A stretch of 64,000 bases of DNA, taken from NCBI GenBank assembly GCA_020081605.1, contig JAHREC010000013.1, forward strand, positions 1,178,001 to 1,242,000, read 5' to 3'. Positions 24,536 to 35,288 of the stretch are shown here, in pieces; position 1 is the first letter of the stretch, and every line of letters starts with the position of its first letter. A program made the position numbers and the translations under genes. This stretch comes from Albifimbria verrucaria (taxonomy: Eukaryota > Ascomycota > Sordariomycetes > Hypocreales > Stachybotryaceae). The notes under the pieces are model-generated. The model was not told where the DNA came from. It worked only from the letters and a program-made list of their open reading frames with translations, and ran no database searches.

Positions 24536-26221
24536 CTAGTTGATGGGGATTCCTAATTCTTTGCTCTGCTGCCGGACTTCTTCAACCGCTCCGCTAGAGT
24601 CGGTCTCACCTGGATTGCGTAGCTGCCATGCTACACAGACTTCAAGCGCTTTGCCTGTCCATTTCCCGGGCTTAGTACCGAGTGCCTTGGCCAAAGCATT
24701 GCCATCCAACAAGCGTTTTAACGACGGTGCCTCGTAAACATCCAAGTCGGCAAGGTGATCCAGAAAGGTTTGCCAGCCTTGTAGAAAGTCGCTTCGGTCT
24801 TGAGCTTCATTAGTTTTACGCTGCAAAATTCGGAATAATAGGACCCACCAGTGATGTTGGACTCCAGCCAGTTGTCAAGCTTGTCCATGGCTTCTACCAA
24901 CAATGCACTCAAGACCTGCAGTCTCCATGAACCGCCCTGCGAGTCCCATCGTCGAATGGCCAGTCCGAACCTGTCACGCTCCTGAATAAAGGATGCCTTG
25001 GTACAGACAGCCTCTTTGAGCTCCAGAATCTCCATACGATGGCGATGAGAAGCAGCAATTACATCCGTTAACTTATTAGGTGCCTTGAATCCTTCACGTG
25101 CAATGACCGCAACTGGCGGAAGCGCGTTTGCTTTTCTCTTAGGATCAGGAGGGTCCTGGACTGACATCCAGGGTGTTACCGCAGCCAAATTCCAAGCCAC
25201 ATAGGCAGCATCGTCTGTCCGTACCAGTTGGTGGCCAATGGAGCCCGGACTTGTACGGTTTTGCATCAGCTCATCTAGGCATTGATAGATAACTGGCCAT
25301 CGCGATGAGTCAGGAGTCGTGAGACCAGCCTGCGCAGGGTTCGTAAAAATGGCACGATAGAGACCAAGCCTATCAATGATTTCCAGAGAGCTCCTCGGAT
25401 GTTTGCCTTTGCACAAGGTTAAGTAAGATCATGTAGAGGCGCACCGAGAAAATGATCGGTGGCAGGGGTAACAATACCTTTCAGCATCTTCTCTAGCTCG
25501 ACTCCGACCCGTTCACGGCTAATCTTCACCGTGAGGGCGTCCAAGACGCGCCTATCGCCCATGAAGCGCTCAGTTTCGGGGTCAATGGAGAACTGGAGAC
25601 GGCTGGCAAACCGCACCAGTCGCAGGACACGCAGCGGATCATCCATGAAGGTTTGTAGAGGCTCCATTGGAGTCCGGATGACCTTTGCATCCAGATCAGC
25701 CAACCCCGGTGAAGTCCTCAACTTGGTCAGTGTGAAGGTTGTAGAACAGGGCGTTGATGGTGGCATCACGACGCAGGGCATCCTCCTCGGCAGTTCCGAA
25801 CTCCATCTGGGGTTGCGGCTATCTTGGGCATAGGTTTCTTTGCGCAGGTTGACAAAGTCGAGATCGAGACCCAACATGCGAACCATGGCGGTCTCGAGAT
25901 GTTTAGACTTGTCGGGGTTGCGGGCTACGTTGTGGAGGTTGCCAACATCATCAGGACCGATATGGTGTTTTTCCACGGCGGCTGGGGTATCGCAATAGTC
26001 ACAAATGCGCTGGGCGAAGGTGACACCCGTCATGGCGTTTATGGCAACATCAATGTCATTGGTTTCGATGCCCAACAGCTTATCACGAACCCAGCCGCCG
26101 GCCCATCGCAGAACGACCGGCTCCGGGACATCTCCCGAGATGGGTATGGAGGCAGCGACATCGAGAAGCAAGGTCCGCAGCTGTTGCTCGCGGGGTTAAG
26201 CTGGACTGAGCGTGAGGCCAT
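24536..26221 (-). CDS. CCA1: tRNA CCA-adding enzyme (class II nucleotidyltransferase)
   Basis: Adds or repairs the 3' CCA of nuclear and mitochondrial tRNAs. Exons about 26221-25478, 25406-24849 and 24804-24536; introns of 71 and 44 bases, the latter with a CTAAT branch site. The head domain has VLRWAGGWVRDKLLG and the metal-binding pair in NDIDVAI; LDFVNLRKETY and the neck motif DPLRVLRLVRFASRL follow. The conserved RRDATINAL segment is present but in a shifted frame between 25809-25812 and 25704-25707 (one C lost, then two bases lost, restoring frame). A further missing base at 26192-26195 (GGGG on plus) separates the start MASRSVQLNP from REQQLRTLLLDVA. Upstream in-frame ATGs exist, for example the one giving MKRKLDTFLQHHQ; yeast CCA1 also uses several starts for mitochondrial targeting, so the true N-terminus is uncertain. 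Confidence 0.9.
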
Positions 26222-26683
26222 TGTCAATTGTCGCTGGTGGTGCTGAAGAAACGTATCTAGCTTCCTCTTCATCACTGGACGGACACGACTTAAGCAAAAC
26301 AGCATATGCAGACGGAAGTGGAAGGCCGGAGCATTTGGATAGCACTGCTTCAGCAAGAAGAGGGCAGGAAGGGTTGGAGACAGAGGGTTGCTTCCCAAAC
26401 AGTGACTCACTCGGCTTCGCAGACAGCGGGGATTCAACAATACGCTGGTAAGCCAAATTTAACCTGAATTGTAAGACCAGGGTCGATATTAGCCAGATGC
26501 TGGGGCTTTCTGTGACGTTGAAAGGATACGCAGTTGTTGATGTTGCCCTTGAGGTTTGTTACTTTGTCTCTCTTCTCTCTCACTCACTCTTTTTTTTTTT
26601 TTTTTTGTTCAAGTTACTACAGAGATGTGCCACTACAGTTCAGGCACAGCAAGGTACCTCACCAAGGTCCGCCTGTACTGGCT

Positions 26684-26720
26684 TAGTACCTACCTACCTA
26701 GGTAAGTACCAGGTACCCTC
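26684..26720. repeat. TAGG/CCTA palindromic simple repeat
   Basis: Run of TACCTACCTACCTAGGTAAG followed by TACCAGGTACC; same family as the clusters at 5858, 6240, 12316, 27605 and 33820. Seen directly. Confidence 0.7.
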
Positions 26721-27800
26721 TCTTGTGAAAGTGGCCTAATCACGACGACAGGGTAGCTTTCTGTAGGTAACTACCTTTGGGGTCGGTGCTTGGATTCGAC
26801 ATGTACGCAGAAGTAATCCGGCTGCTTCATGCATAAATTGATTGAAGCTCAAAGGAAGCCCATAGAAACTCATCTACAACACAACGCAGATGGCAGCCAC
26901 TGGTCTTAGAGAAAGCCCCCAGGGCTATTGATATGATCTCTCCACCAACGGCATGGCCGTCTTGCTGCCCGCTAGCAAGGGACAACAACGCAGCCGTGAA
27001 GTCTGGTGCGTCTTTCCCTTGTATGGCTCTGGCTGGTTATTGGTAGACGACGATCCAGTAGCTTGGTTGCCTTGGCGCTGGCTAATCGCTTGCATATTGC
27101 AGCCATGTCAGCCGACTACCGATTGGGTGTGTTCCTCTGGGTCTCGGCCTCTGGTCGACGCTTTCGCGAACAAGTCCCATGATTGACATCACCTAGCTGG
27201 ATTGTCGTGGCGTTCGGTTGGTGGCGTGCTCGTCCCAAGTTGTCTGTCTGTTCCCCTCCAACCGATACAACCCCAGTCAATCGTCCGCACACGCCCGGCA
27301 GAGGAGCATCAGGATAGGATCTACTACAACCTAGCTCCAAACCTGCTTACAGCATTGTGGTATGCCGTCACCTATGCCCTCAACACTCGTACAAGAAGCA
27401 GTCATCATGTCATGATGTGCACTCTAACAGGGGCCCATTCCAATGAGGTCGACGCACCAGCCGACCAACGGGCTACTTACTCACAACCACTTTTCCTGCA
27501 GTACCACCCTGAGCCAAGGTAAGTTTTGCGCAGCACTTTGCAACCTTGGTACAGCCAGCGTTTCTCCTAAGGAACCTTGTTCTCGTTGAATCCCATTCTG
27601 GCCTCTACCTAGGTAGGTCGGGCTTGGTGCTCAGACTGGTGCCATCGCCAACGTGACAACTCACGAATATGTGCTATCCTGACCTCAACTCTGGATTTAG
27701 GGCATACAAGTTACCTGGACAGATCAATATCCACCGCTGTAGAGTAGTTTACCAATAATACAGCCCTTGTTGTCCTGTCGTCTCCCAAAAGCGCCACGGT

Positions 27801-27879
27801 CATGGCTATCAAGGTCTGTCCACAAAGCTTCGGAATTTTCTAACAAGAGGGCCATGGCTATCAAGGTCTGTCCACAAAG
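27801..27879. repeat. Perfect 27 bp direct repeat, two copies 52 bp apart
   Basis: The sequence beginning CATGGCTATCAAGGTCTG and ending CACAAAG occurs at 27801-27827 and again, without mismatch, at 27853-27879. Both copies are 150-230 bases upstream of the secreted-protein start. This could be a recent local duplication or a paired regulatory site; nothing more can be said. Confidence 0.8.
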
Positions 27880-28029
27880 GTCCCAGATTCCTGGATAAAA
27901 GGCCATGCATTACACTTCGTTTTGTCCTAAAAACCAAACACCGTTGACCAGATGCAAATCGTGACTGCGTGAAAAGATCTTCCATCAGCTGACACGATAA
28001 CAAAAGACCGTCCTATAGTATTTTGCAAT

Positions 28030-28679
28030 ATGGTGTTTGTTTCAAAGCTCGCCACATGGCTTCTACTGCTGCCAGCAGTGTTCGTGTTACCAGCCAAGTC
28101 AAGCAGCTGGGAAGAGAGACGGCAAAGCCCAGGCGATGCGATGGTCGACAGGCAACGGATGCCTCGAGCAGCACACAGTTTGGCTAGCACTCTTCAGCCT
28201 CTGTTGCCGGAGACGAAGCCGGCACAAATAGCAGCGATGGACCCAAAGGAGCACAACTCACCGTACCCCATGAATTCAACAGCGTACAAGCGAGTAAGCT
28301 ACTGGTTCAGCGGACAGCCACTCAACAGGACCGAGTACGAGGCGAGAAATTGGATCTGGCTCAGATGCAGAGGCCAAATTATACCAGCGTTTGACCTTGG
28401 CGGCGCGTGGACGGCAGACGGCGTGAGAATCTGGAAGAATGCGCTGAAGAACAAGCGGTGTTTACTCAACAACTGGAGCATGCTTTACTATAACGGCCAG
28501 GATTGGGGAGACGCCGCCGTGGATTTTGTGCTATCCAAGCCGACCTGTGGATTAAGGACGGCCGTATTAACAGCCGAGGAGGCATTGGCGCCACATCTAG
28601 AAAGGAACGGCGCACGCTACACATCTGGAACTGCCCAGGGCTCCAGGATCGTGAGAACGTGCGAAACGAAAAGAAGTAA
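28030..28679 (+). CDS. Secreted protein of unknown function
   Basis: I do not recognise the family. The ATG at 28030 opens a frame with a clear signal peptide (charged start, hydrophobic core LLLLPAVFVLPA, about residues 1-24). The mature part has Trp-rich motifs (NWIWLRCRG, GQDWGDAAVDFVLSKPTC) and three Cys before 28610. Near 28602-28604 one base seems missing: the literal frame runs to 28719 with a basic tail, while the shifted frame gives RTLHIWNCPGLQD, adding a fourth Cys, and stops at 28677-28679. The shifted end looks more protein-like and fits the error pattern of the window, but this is inference. Four Cys, small size and secretion are compatible with an extracellular enzyme or an effector-like protein. 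Two direct repeats lie upstream. Confidence 0.55.
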
Positions 28680-28719
28680 TGCTGTGGCAGCAAGGCACCA
28701 CAGCGAGACCGGGTGGTAA

Positions 28720-30009
28720 CGGCATTGTGGGCGGCGGTGTGCGAGGCGGCGGACAAACTGGGTATCGCGGCCCGCATGTTGGCGTGGTGGGCAACGACCA
28801 AGAACTCCAGGACGTGCTGAACAAAGGCGCTCAGGAGCCCCAATTCCGGTGAATGAGTATTTTGGAAAAGGACAGTAAGGATGCACAGAATCTTGTGTTT
28901 GGGATTTTGGACATTATGTCAACAAGACGAGGTTAGATAGGCCACCCCATCATCACTGATCTGTTTTGAAGATGAAAAGTAAGTGGACAAAAGTGATAAA
29001 AAAAACCCCAACTGTTTTTCTCTCTCTCGATACATAGAGTGCAGTGCTATGTATGTAGAAGAAGAAAGAGAATACTATTATTCACCCTGTCTTTGTTCTC
29101 TTCTTGAGGAGCAGAAAAGAAAAGAGACAAAGAGCCGCGAAATCCTGTGGGTACTGTAAAGAAAATGAAAAGGAGAATAAATAAAAAAATAACAGAATCC
29201 CCCAGAAAAAAAAACGGGCAAGAAAAGGGGAGTTCCATCTGCAGTACGCTTGAGTGACACAGAGACAGAGAGCTATTTTGCCGTCAGGACCCTAAACCCC
29301 TAGACCCAGACACCCCCAATAGAAGAAGCAGCAGCGTCAGTGTGCAAATACTGTTGCATCGTGACCATCGGCATGACGTCAATGGCCACCGGCGATCGCT
29401 GAGCTGCGCCAGCTTCATATGGAGGGAGACAAACTTTGCGGGGTAGGAACCCTTTCGACGATACAAGCGGAGCCTTTGCTGCCTCGTCTGCATTAACGCG
29501 ATCCATGTACTAACCCACCTGGATGGCAGGCCAGGATAAAGATAGAGGTGAACTACCTACCTTTGGCCGAAGCCAATTGGTCATCTGAGCCACCACCCTC
29601 AAGAGGCAGCCCGTCATGTTCGCGTACCTCTACTGTCGCCCTTGGTAGACCTCGACATCATTTGCTGCAAGAAGCAACTGTGTGGTACAATGCTGGCTAG
29701 ACACGGAGACTTGATAGCAGAAGCTTTTCGAAGCAAGGGCATGGCAAAGCGTAGGGAAGGCGCACATATAAGGCCATTCTCGTTGCCTTCCCCCGACACG
29801 CCTTCTTTGTCCTTCTACTACACCACTCCCCGTCCTCTTCCTGCTCAGCAAGTGACATCTTTCATCAGATACATCTCAATACAGTACCCTCTCCATCCAT
29901 ACAATCGCTTCTTACACCATTGGCAACATCTCCTCCTCGCCTAGGCTTTATTAAATTACACATCAGCCCCAACAACCGCTCTACAGTAGTCATCGCCGCC
30001 GCCACTAAA
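28720..30009. other. Intergenic region without recognised gene
   Basis: About 1.3 kb. It includes poly-A/T-rich and CT-rich stretches (28980-29240) and the likely promoter of the small gene at 30010, with CT-rich sequence from 29800 to 29940. No supported coding sequence. Confidence 0.5.
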
Positions 30010-30396
30010 ATGGATCAGTCTTTGGACCAGCAACAGCACCAGCCCGTTGTGGCAGACCCTGCATCCATCAGCCTGAACGAATCTCCAGTGAGTGGGGTGT
30101 CAAGCAAGACCGGAGAATGAGCGATGAATGGGGTGTGTACATCTTCTTGGCTTCTTCCTTTATTCACCGGCACTCGCCCATGACTCCACCGTAGCATCAT
30201 TTCGTCCCTTCTCACATCTTTCTGCCCATCGGTGGCTAACTTCTCGCCAAACAGATGCATCCAAGGTGCCCCAAGCCGCTTTCAGAAGCGCAAGGGTTCA
30301 ATCTATGCGACGCCCAGTTCCCGCGATGGCCATATCGACAGAAATTACGCTGAGAAATACCATGCCAAGATTGCCGAGATGAACAGGCACAAGTGA
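30010..30396 (+). CDS. Small conserved ascomycete protein, function unknown
   Basis: The recognisable part is the C-terminal exon: PPSRFQKRKGSIYATPSS, then RDGHIDRNYAEKYHAKI, stop 30394-30396, a pattern I know from short uncharacterised ascomycete proteins. Exon 2 starts at 30255 after an intron with donor GTGTGT at 30133. It joins MSDEWD (ATG at 30117) and needs one missing base in CCCC at 30268-30271 to stay in frame. A longer N-terminus from the ATG at 30010 (MDQSLDQQQHQPVV) joins the same frame if one more base is missing in GGGG near 30093-30096. If instead GTGAGT at 30088 were the donor, the conserved frame would not be reached. Length would be roughly 50 or 90 residues. Tail-to-tail with SYF1, 241 bases apart. 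Confidence 0.5.
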
Positions 30397-30637
30397 GGCA
30401 AATATTGGGTTACCCTCCTCCTGCGTCTTGAATAGTGTATACACGTTGTATTTTGCTGGAATAAGGACTTATTTGTTGTCGAGCACAAGACTCCGATTCT
30501 CACCATCATCTACTCCCTCTTCTGAATCCTTCATATGGAGCAAATACTCCAACTGTGTTTAATTGTGATTTTGGTGGTACCGAAACTACCATAGCTCCTT
30601 GCTACTTGCCACTACCGCCTTGAGCCTGACAAGCACG

Positions 30638-33201
30638 TTAATCATCAATGTCTATCGCGTCCGGGTTCTTAGTGGCCGCGGCTGGGCCAGTCGCCGTGCC
30701 CACAATCTGTGGCTTGGAACTGGCTGCGACAAACCCTTCGGGTGCTCGCCGCTGCCGTTCCAATGCCTCCATGGCGTCCATGGCACTATCGTCCCCGTGA
30801 TCCTCAGGCAGCCGTTGCCCACGTGCCAAAGCTTGCGATGCAATAAAATTGACGTCTGTATTGTATTGAGCCTGTACGCTACGCTTGACACGTAGCATTT
30901 CTTTGTATGTATCCTCGTTGCCATGTTGCACTTCGAATTGCTCCCACCGCATCCAGAAGTCGGGGTTCGTCCGGGGATCGCAGAATTGTGATGCGTGACC
31001 ATAAATTGCCCGAGCTCGATCAATCTCACCCAGACGCTTCTCCATGTCCGCGAATTTGAGACACATCTCTTTGGCCTCGGCGTCGGGGAGTGCTGTAATG
31101 GCCCTCTCGTAAATTGGCCGAGTTGACGGAAGACCAAAGTTGGAAGCGCTCTTGGTGATGTAAAAGTTGAACATGTCAGCCCGATCTTCGTCTGCCACTG
31201 CTCGCGTAGCTCGTTCATAGATGCGCATTGCATGTCGCGCTAAGCCTCGCTCCTCCTCAAGGTTCCCATACATGAGGTAAATGGTCTTAGCAAATCGAGG
31301 TGGGCAATCCTCCACTGCCTGCTCGAATAAGTCACGAAGTCGTTCAATCCCAATCTTGCGATCCACGGCCTTTGTGAGGTAAAGATTCCACAGCTCAAAA
31401 GCAACAGGATAGCTGAACAGATCCAGCCCTCTTTCGTAAATCTTGAACGACTCTTCATAGTACTTGTGCTCTTCCAGAAGGTTTGCGTAGTTGACAACGG
31501 TTTGTGGTGTTGCAATACGAAGCTCGAATATGCGCTCATATACCTTCTTAGTCTCCTCGAGGCTCGATACACTTTCCACAAGATCCACGTAGAAACTCCA
31601 GAGTTTCCAGCTCTTGTGTACACGCTGTTGTGGTGAGAGAGTCTCGTCGAAATAGTCGACATTCGATCTTTTAGGCGCCTGTACTGCCTTGGCCATGATC
31701 TTGACAGCGTCATCAAAGTTCTCGTTCCGCAACTCCATCTCGGCCCATTCAATCCACATGTCTGCAAGCTCTGCGACAGATTTGAAAGGCACCTTGACGG
31801 CCTTTTCCATGATGATTCGGGCATTCCTCAGGTCACCGCCGGCTTCGTAAAACTTGGCGTAGCTGGCCCAAAGTTGGTGGAACGAACCTATGGCGCGCTT
31901 GGGGTGAATAGCTGCAATCGCATCTGTATAAGTTTGTGCTACTTCGTTCTTGTTGTCCCCCAAAGCGCAACGCGTTTCTCCCATTCTGAGACATTATTCG
32001 GGTTTTGCCGCAAGAGAACATCGTTAAGAAGGAATGGGCGTCGGTCCATCAAGTGTTCAAATCGCATCATTCTGATGTCGAGCTCAAAATCGGCATCTTC
32101 GTCCTCAGCGCCAGACTCCGCCCGCTGCGTTGCAACATCCATAAGGGTACTAATGATTGATTCCTCAAACTCCGCATACGAGTCGAATATGAGGGTGAAA
32201 TCTCTGACAGTCATTACTGTCGTGATACCTTCTTCAAACACATCACGAGCTCGTTCGAAGCTCCCTCTCCGAATCCAGTATGTCGCTAACCCGGCCCAGA
32301 GTTTGCCTCTTTGATCGGAAAATCGGGCAATGCCGCTTCTAATGATGCGATCTACGTCCAGGCCAGAATCATGGCCAGTATCCACTTCAGACGCGTGTTC
32401 GACGAGCATGTCGACCATTTCACTCCAAAGTTCGTAATGGCCCTTCCCATGCTTGCTCGCGAACCGGATGTTATCAAGCACAGTAATGTATCTCTTTGCC
32501 GCTTCCGTGTATGCGCCAGAGTGAACCAGAAGTTCAATAAAATCCTCGGAGTCCTCTGGATGAACCTGCATATACCGCCTCCAGATCCTTACAGCCGTAT
32601 GACCTGCAGCAGAGTTTGCAAACGGTCGATATAGCGTCCAAATTCTGTTGTGCTGAGTTATGGGCAATGCCCTAAGGGCACGATCGAACGTTTGGCGAGT
32701 GACAGTGACGAGAGGCTGAAGGGTAAGAAACCTTAGGTACATTTCCCAAATTCTTGGCATCTTGTTTAACAGAATCAGAGCCTTCTCGAAGAGCGCGTTG
32801 ACTTTGGCGAATTCTGCAGAGAACAAGGCCGGGTTCAGCTTAGCAACATGTTTCGTTCGAAAGACGAGGTACTAAACAGGTATGAGGTCAGAAGTGAAAG
32901 CCTGAGAGCTAAGCTGGAGACATACCAGTTTCCAAAGCTTGTACGATCGGGGCAGTGTATTGCATGCCCTTTCCATGACGAATGCCTGCTCAATGGCAGA
33001 TCCATGGCGACTTTTGAAGTCGATATATGCAAGCCATGGTTTGATGCTTGCTGGATCTCTCAGAATATCTTGCTCGTAAACCGAATCCTCGTCAGACTAA
33101 GGAATAAGTTAGTGTCTACAACCAGTCATGATCGAGTCGGGAGGTGAACGAACGACAAGGTGCAAGTTCCGCTCAGTTCGAGCGTAGTCAAGCGCCGCCA
33201 T
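30638..33201 (-). CDS. SYF1: Pre-mRNA-splicing factor Syf1 (HAT repeats, XAB2 homologue)
   Basis: Scaffold subunit of the Prp19/NineTeen complex of the spliceosome. Exons 33201-33154 (MAALDYARTERNLHLV), 33096-32926 and 32871-30638; introns of 57 and 54 bases, in phase. The protein is almost entirely tandem HAT (half-TPR) helices: EQDILRDPASIKPWL..., LWKLYLVFRTKHV, RALPITQHNRIWTLYRPF, then LFEQAVEDCPPRFAKTIYL and IYERATRAVADE, ending in an acidic AIDIDD tail. This order and length (about 845 residues) match fungal Syf1. A single frame break in the middle, between EWEKRVALWG and DNKNEVAQTYTDAI, fits one missing base in CCCCC at 31957-31961 (plus strand). Identification is secure. Confidence 0.93.
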
Positions 33202-34030
33202 AGTGCCCGTTTGTGCCGGCCTGGGCACGCTGAGTTCGAGATTGATTACCCAGGTCGCAAACTGCCCACGAGCAATGCAGAGGTACTGATTGAACGTTGT
33301 TGAATCGCTATCAAGCCATAGCTCAGGAGCACTTCCGTAGGCGCGTTGCTGCGGTACCCTACCAGTCCACCTCGTTAGGTTTTGCGACCGTCGTGATTCC
33401 GCGCGCCGAGATAGCTGCTCTCAGAATTGTTGTTATTTAAGTGCGACCTGCGAGGCAACCGGAAGAGGTCCACCCGGCAGCACCATGGAAAGTCTCGGTT
33501 ATAGCGATTGTAGCGCATGCGCCGCTTTACATAAGCAGGTACTTAGCGGTATCTCCATGCTCATTTCGGCAGGAAATTTACTGCGCACTACATCTTATCG
33601 ATAGAGTCACAAACTCTGGACAAGATGAGGCACACTGGCAACTGGTGTCAGGTACCTGTGCGAGATTCCAAAAACGGCAAGGTGCCGCATTCAGGCAAGG
33701 AAGGTGCGCAACATGGCGTAGCGGCTTCAAGTAGCCTATACTTTACAGGAATGTTAATCGTAGGTGCTACTCACGTGAGTCTTCGGCACACAGGCAAAGT
33801 AACGGATACATATAGGCACACTAGTACTTACTTGGTATCTACCTGCAGGTAGGTAGGTCCCTACTAAGGTAGGTAAGTACCTTAGTACCTAGAGAGATAT
33901 GTCCTATGATCTGGGCGGATATGGTACTATCAACCAACCACTGACGCAAGAACATCGACCTCAGTCTACAACACCATTCCCCCTCCACCTTTCCGTCGGC
34001 CTTTTAGGTGACAAGTAGTCATCGTTCAAC
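33202..34030. other. Intergenic region between divergent SYF1 and VMA8
   Basis: About 830 bases acting as a shared promoter region for two diverging genes. It carries a TAGG/CCTA cluster at 33820-33895. No coding sequence seen. Confidence 0.55.
33820..33895. repeat. TAGG/CCTA palindromic simple repeat
   Basis: Interrupted GGTAGGTAGG / TACCTTAGTACC / CTTACTTGG-type units upstream of VMA8, same family as the other clusters in intergenic DNA of this window. Confidence 0.65.
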
Positions 34031-35085
34031 ATGTCCGGAGCTGCGGTAAATTATCACCTCTCTCTATGCAATATCTTTAGGCTAAGATAGGATGCAGGAT
34101 CGTGAGGCCGTGTTCCCAACGCGTCAGTCGTTGGGAATCATGAAAGCCAAACTTAAGGGTGCCGAGACAGGTCATAGCTTATTGAAACGAAAAAGTGAAG
34201 CTTTAACCAAGTAAGTAATGCGACTCTGGATAACAGTATTATATTAACAAATGCCATAGACGGTTCCGAGGTTTGCCTATGACGACGTGTCGATAATTCC
34301 GTTCCAAAGCTGACGACGATCCCATCCAGAAATCACAAGGCGAATCGACGAGGCGAAACGCAAGATGGGGCGGGTGATGCAGATAGCTGCTTTCTCCTTG
34401 GCCGAAGTTACATATGCTGTCGGTGGTGATATCGGATACCAAGTACAGGAGTCGGCAAAATCAGCGCGTTTCCGTGTTCGTACGAAGCAGGACAATGTGT
34501 CGGGCGTGCTTCTACCAGCATTCGAGAGCTATCTTACAGAAGGCAACAATGACTTCGGGCTCACAGGACTTGGCAAGGGCGGCCAGCAGGTACAGCGTTG
34601 TAGAGAGACATACGCTCGAGCAGTCGAAGCCTTAGTGGAATTGGCCAGCCTCCAAACTGCCTTCGTAATTCTTGACGAGGTCATCAAAGTTGTCAACCGG
34701 CGAGGTGCGCTGTCCTGCAAGGAAATGAAACCACCGCATCGTAATCTTGACTAATGCAATGCAGTCAACGCCATAGAGCACGTCATCATCCCCGAACAGA
34801 GAATACCATCAAGTATATCAATTCTGAACTCGACGAACTTGACCGAGAAGAATTCTACAGGCTGAAGAAGGCAGGTTTTACTGAACCCGGCATCTCTGGC
34901 CATCTCTAACACAAGCTTTATAGGTTGCCAACAAGAAGCAAAGAGATACTGCTGCGGCTGATGCCGAGATGAAAGCGCGGCGCCAAGCTCAAGCAGGAGA
35001 AAGTGGTGCCGATGAAGATACCAAGAATGATGCAGCGCCGGCGGACATTCTGGCTGCTGAGGATGACGAAGATGTCATTTTCTGA
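34031..35085 (+). CDS. VMA8: V-type proton ATPase subunit D
   Basis: Subunit D is part of the central rotor stalk of the vacuolar proton pump. Six exons: 34031-34045, 34098-34210, 34260-34270, 34330-34704, 34765-34870, 34924-35085. Motifs include REAVFPTRQSLGIMKAKLKG, GHSLLKRKSEALT, ITRRIDEAKRKMGRVM and VVNRRVNAIEHVIIP, which together are diagnostic. The third exon is only 11 bases and supplies the RFR of KRFREI. Exon 5 needs one missing base in CCCC at 34790-34793 to reach NTIKYINSELDELDREEF. The last intron (34871-34923) joins KK to VANKKQRD only if a GC-AG intron is used (donor GCAGGT). The tail is acidic (AAEDDEDVIF), stop 35083-35085. Identity certain; the last intron and the shift are inferred. 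Confidence 0.94.
34260..34270 (+). other. VMA8: 11-base microexon of VMA8
   Basis: Bounded by the acceptor gccatag ending at 34259 and the donor GTTTGC at 34271. It is required to keep phase and to encode the conserved residues between SEALTK and ITRRIDEAK. Seen in sequence through frame logic; no transcript evidence available. Confidence 0.8.
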
Positions 35086-35288
35086 GTTTAGCATCGAGTG
35101 TATTGCTTATTGCGGGCTTGCACGATTAAGCAATGGATAATTGTTCTGTAGCGGCTACGAGTGCTTTGTGTGTGCTTTCTGGACCATACCCCGCGACACC
35201 GAAACATCAACGCCTCTTTCATAGCTGAAATTACAGTACCTAGTATCAAACTACAAAGGATACAGATTCATACGTTTGATGTTTGATT

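Larger units (their letters stand above)
26222..28029. other. Intergenic region with simple repeats and a direct repeat
   Basis: About 1.8 kb between the divergent CCA1 (-) and secreted-protein (+) genes. It contains a run of 16 or more T at 26589-26606, TAGG/CCTA clusters at 26684-26720 and 27605-27618, and a perfect 27 bp direct repeat at 27801 and 27853. No coding sequence supported. Confidence 0.55.

Noticed and set aside
26589..26606. T-run as a polymerase III terminator
   Set aside because: No polymerase III gene precedes it; best explained as a homopolymer microsatellite.
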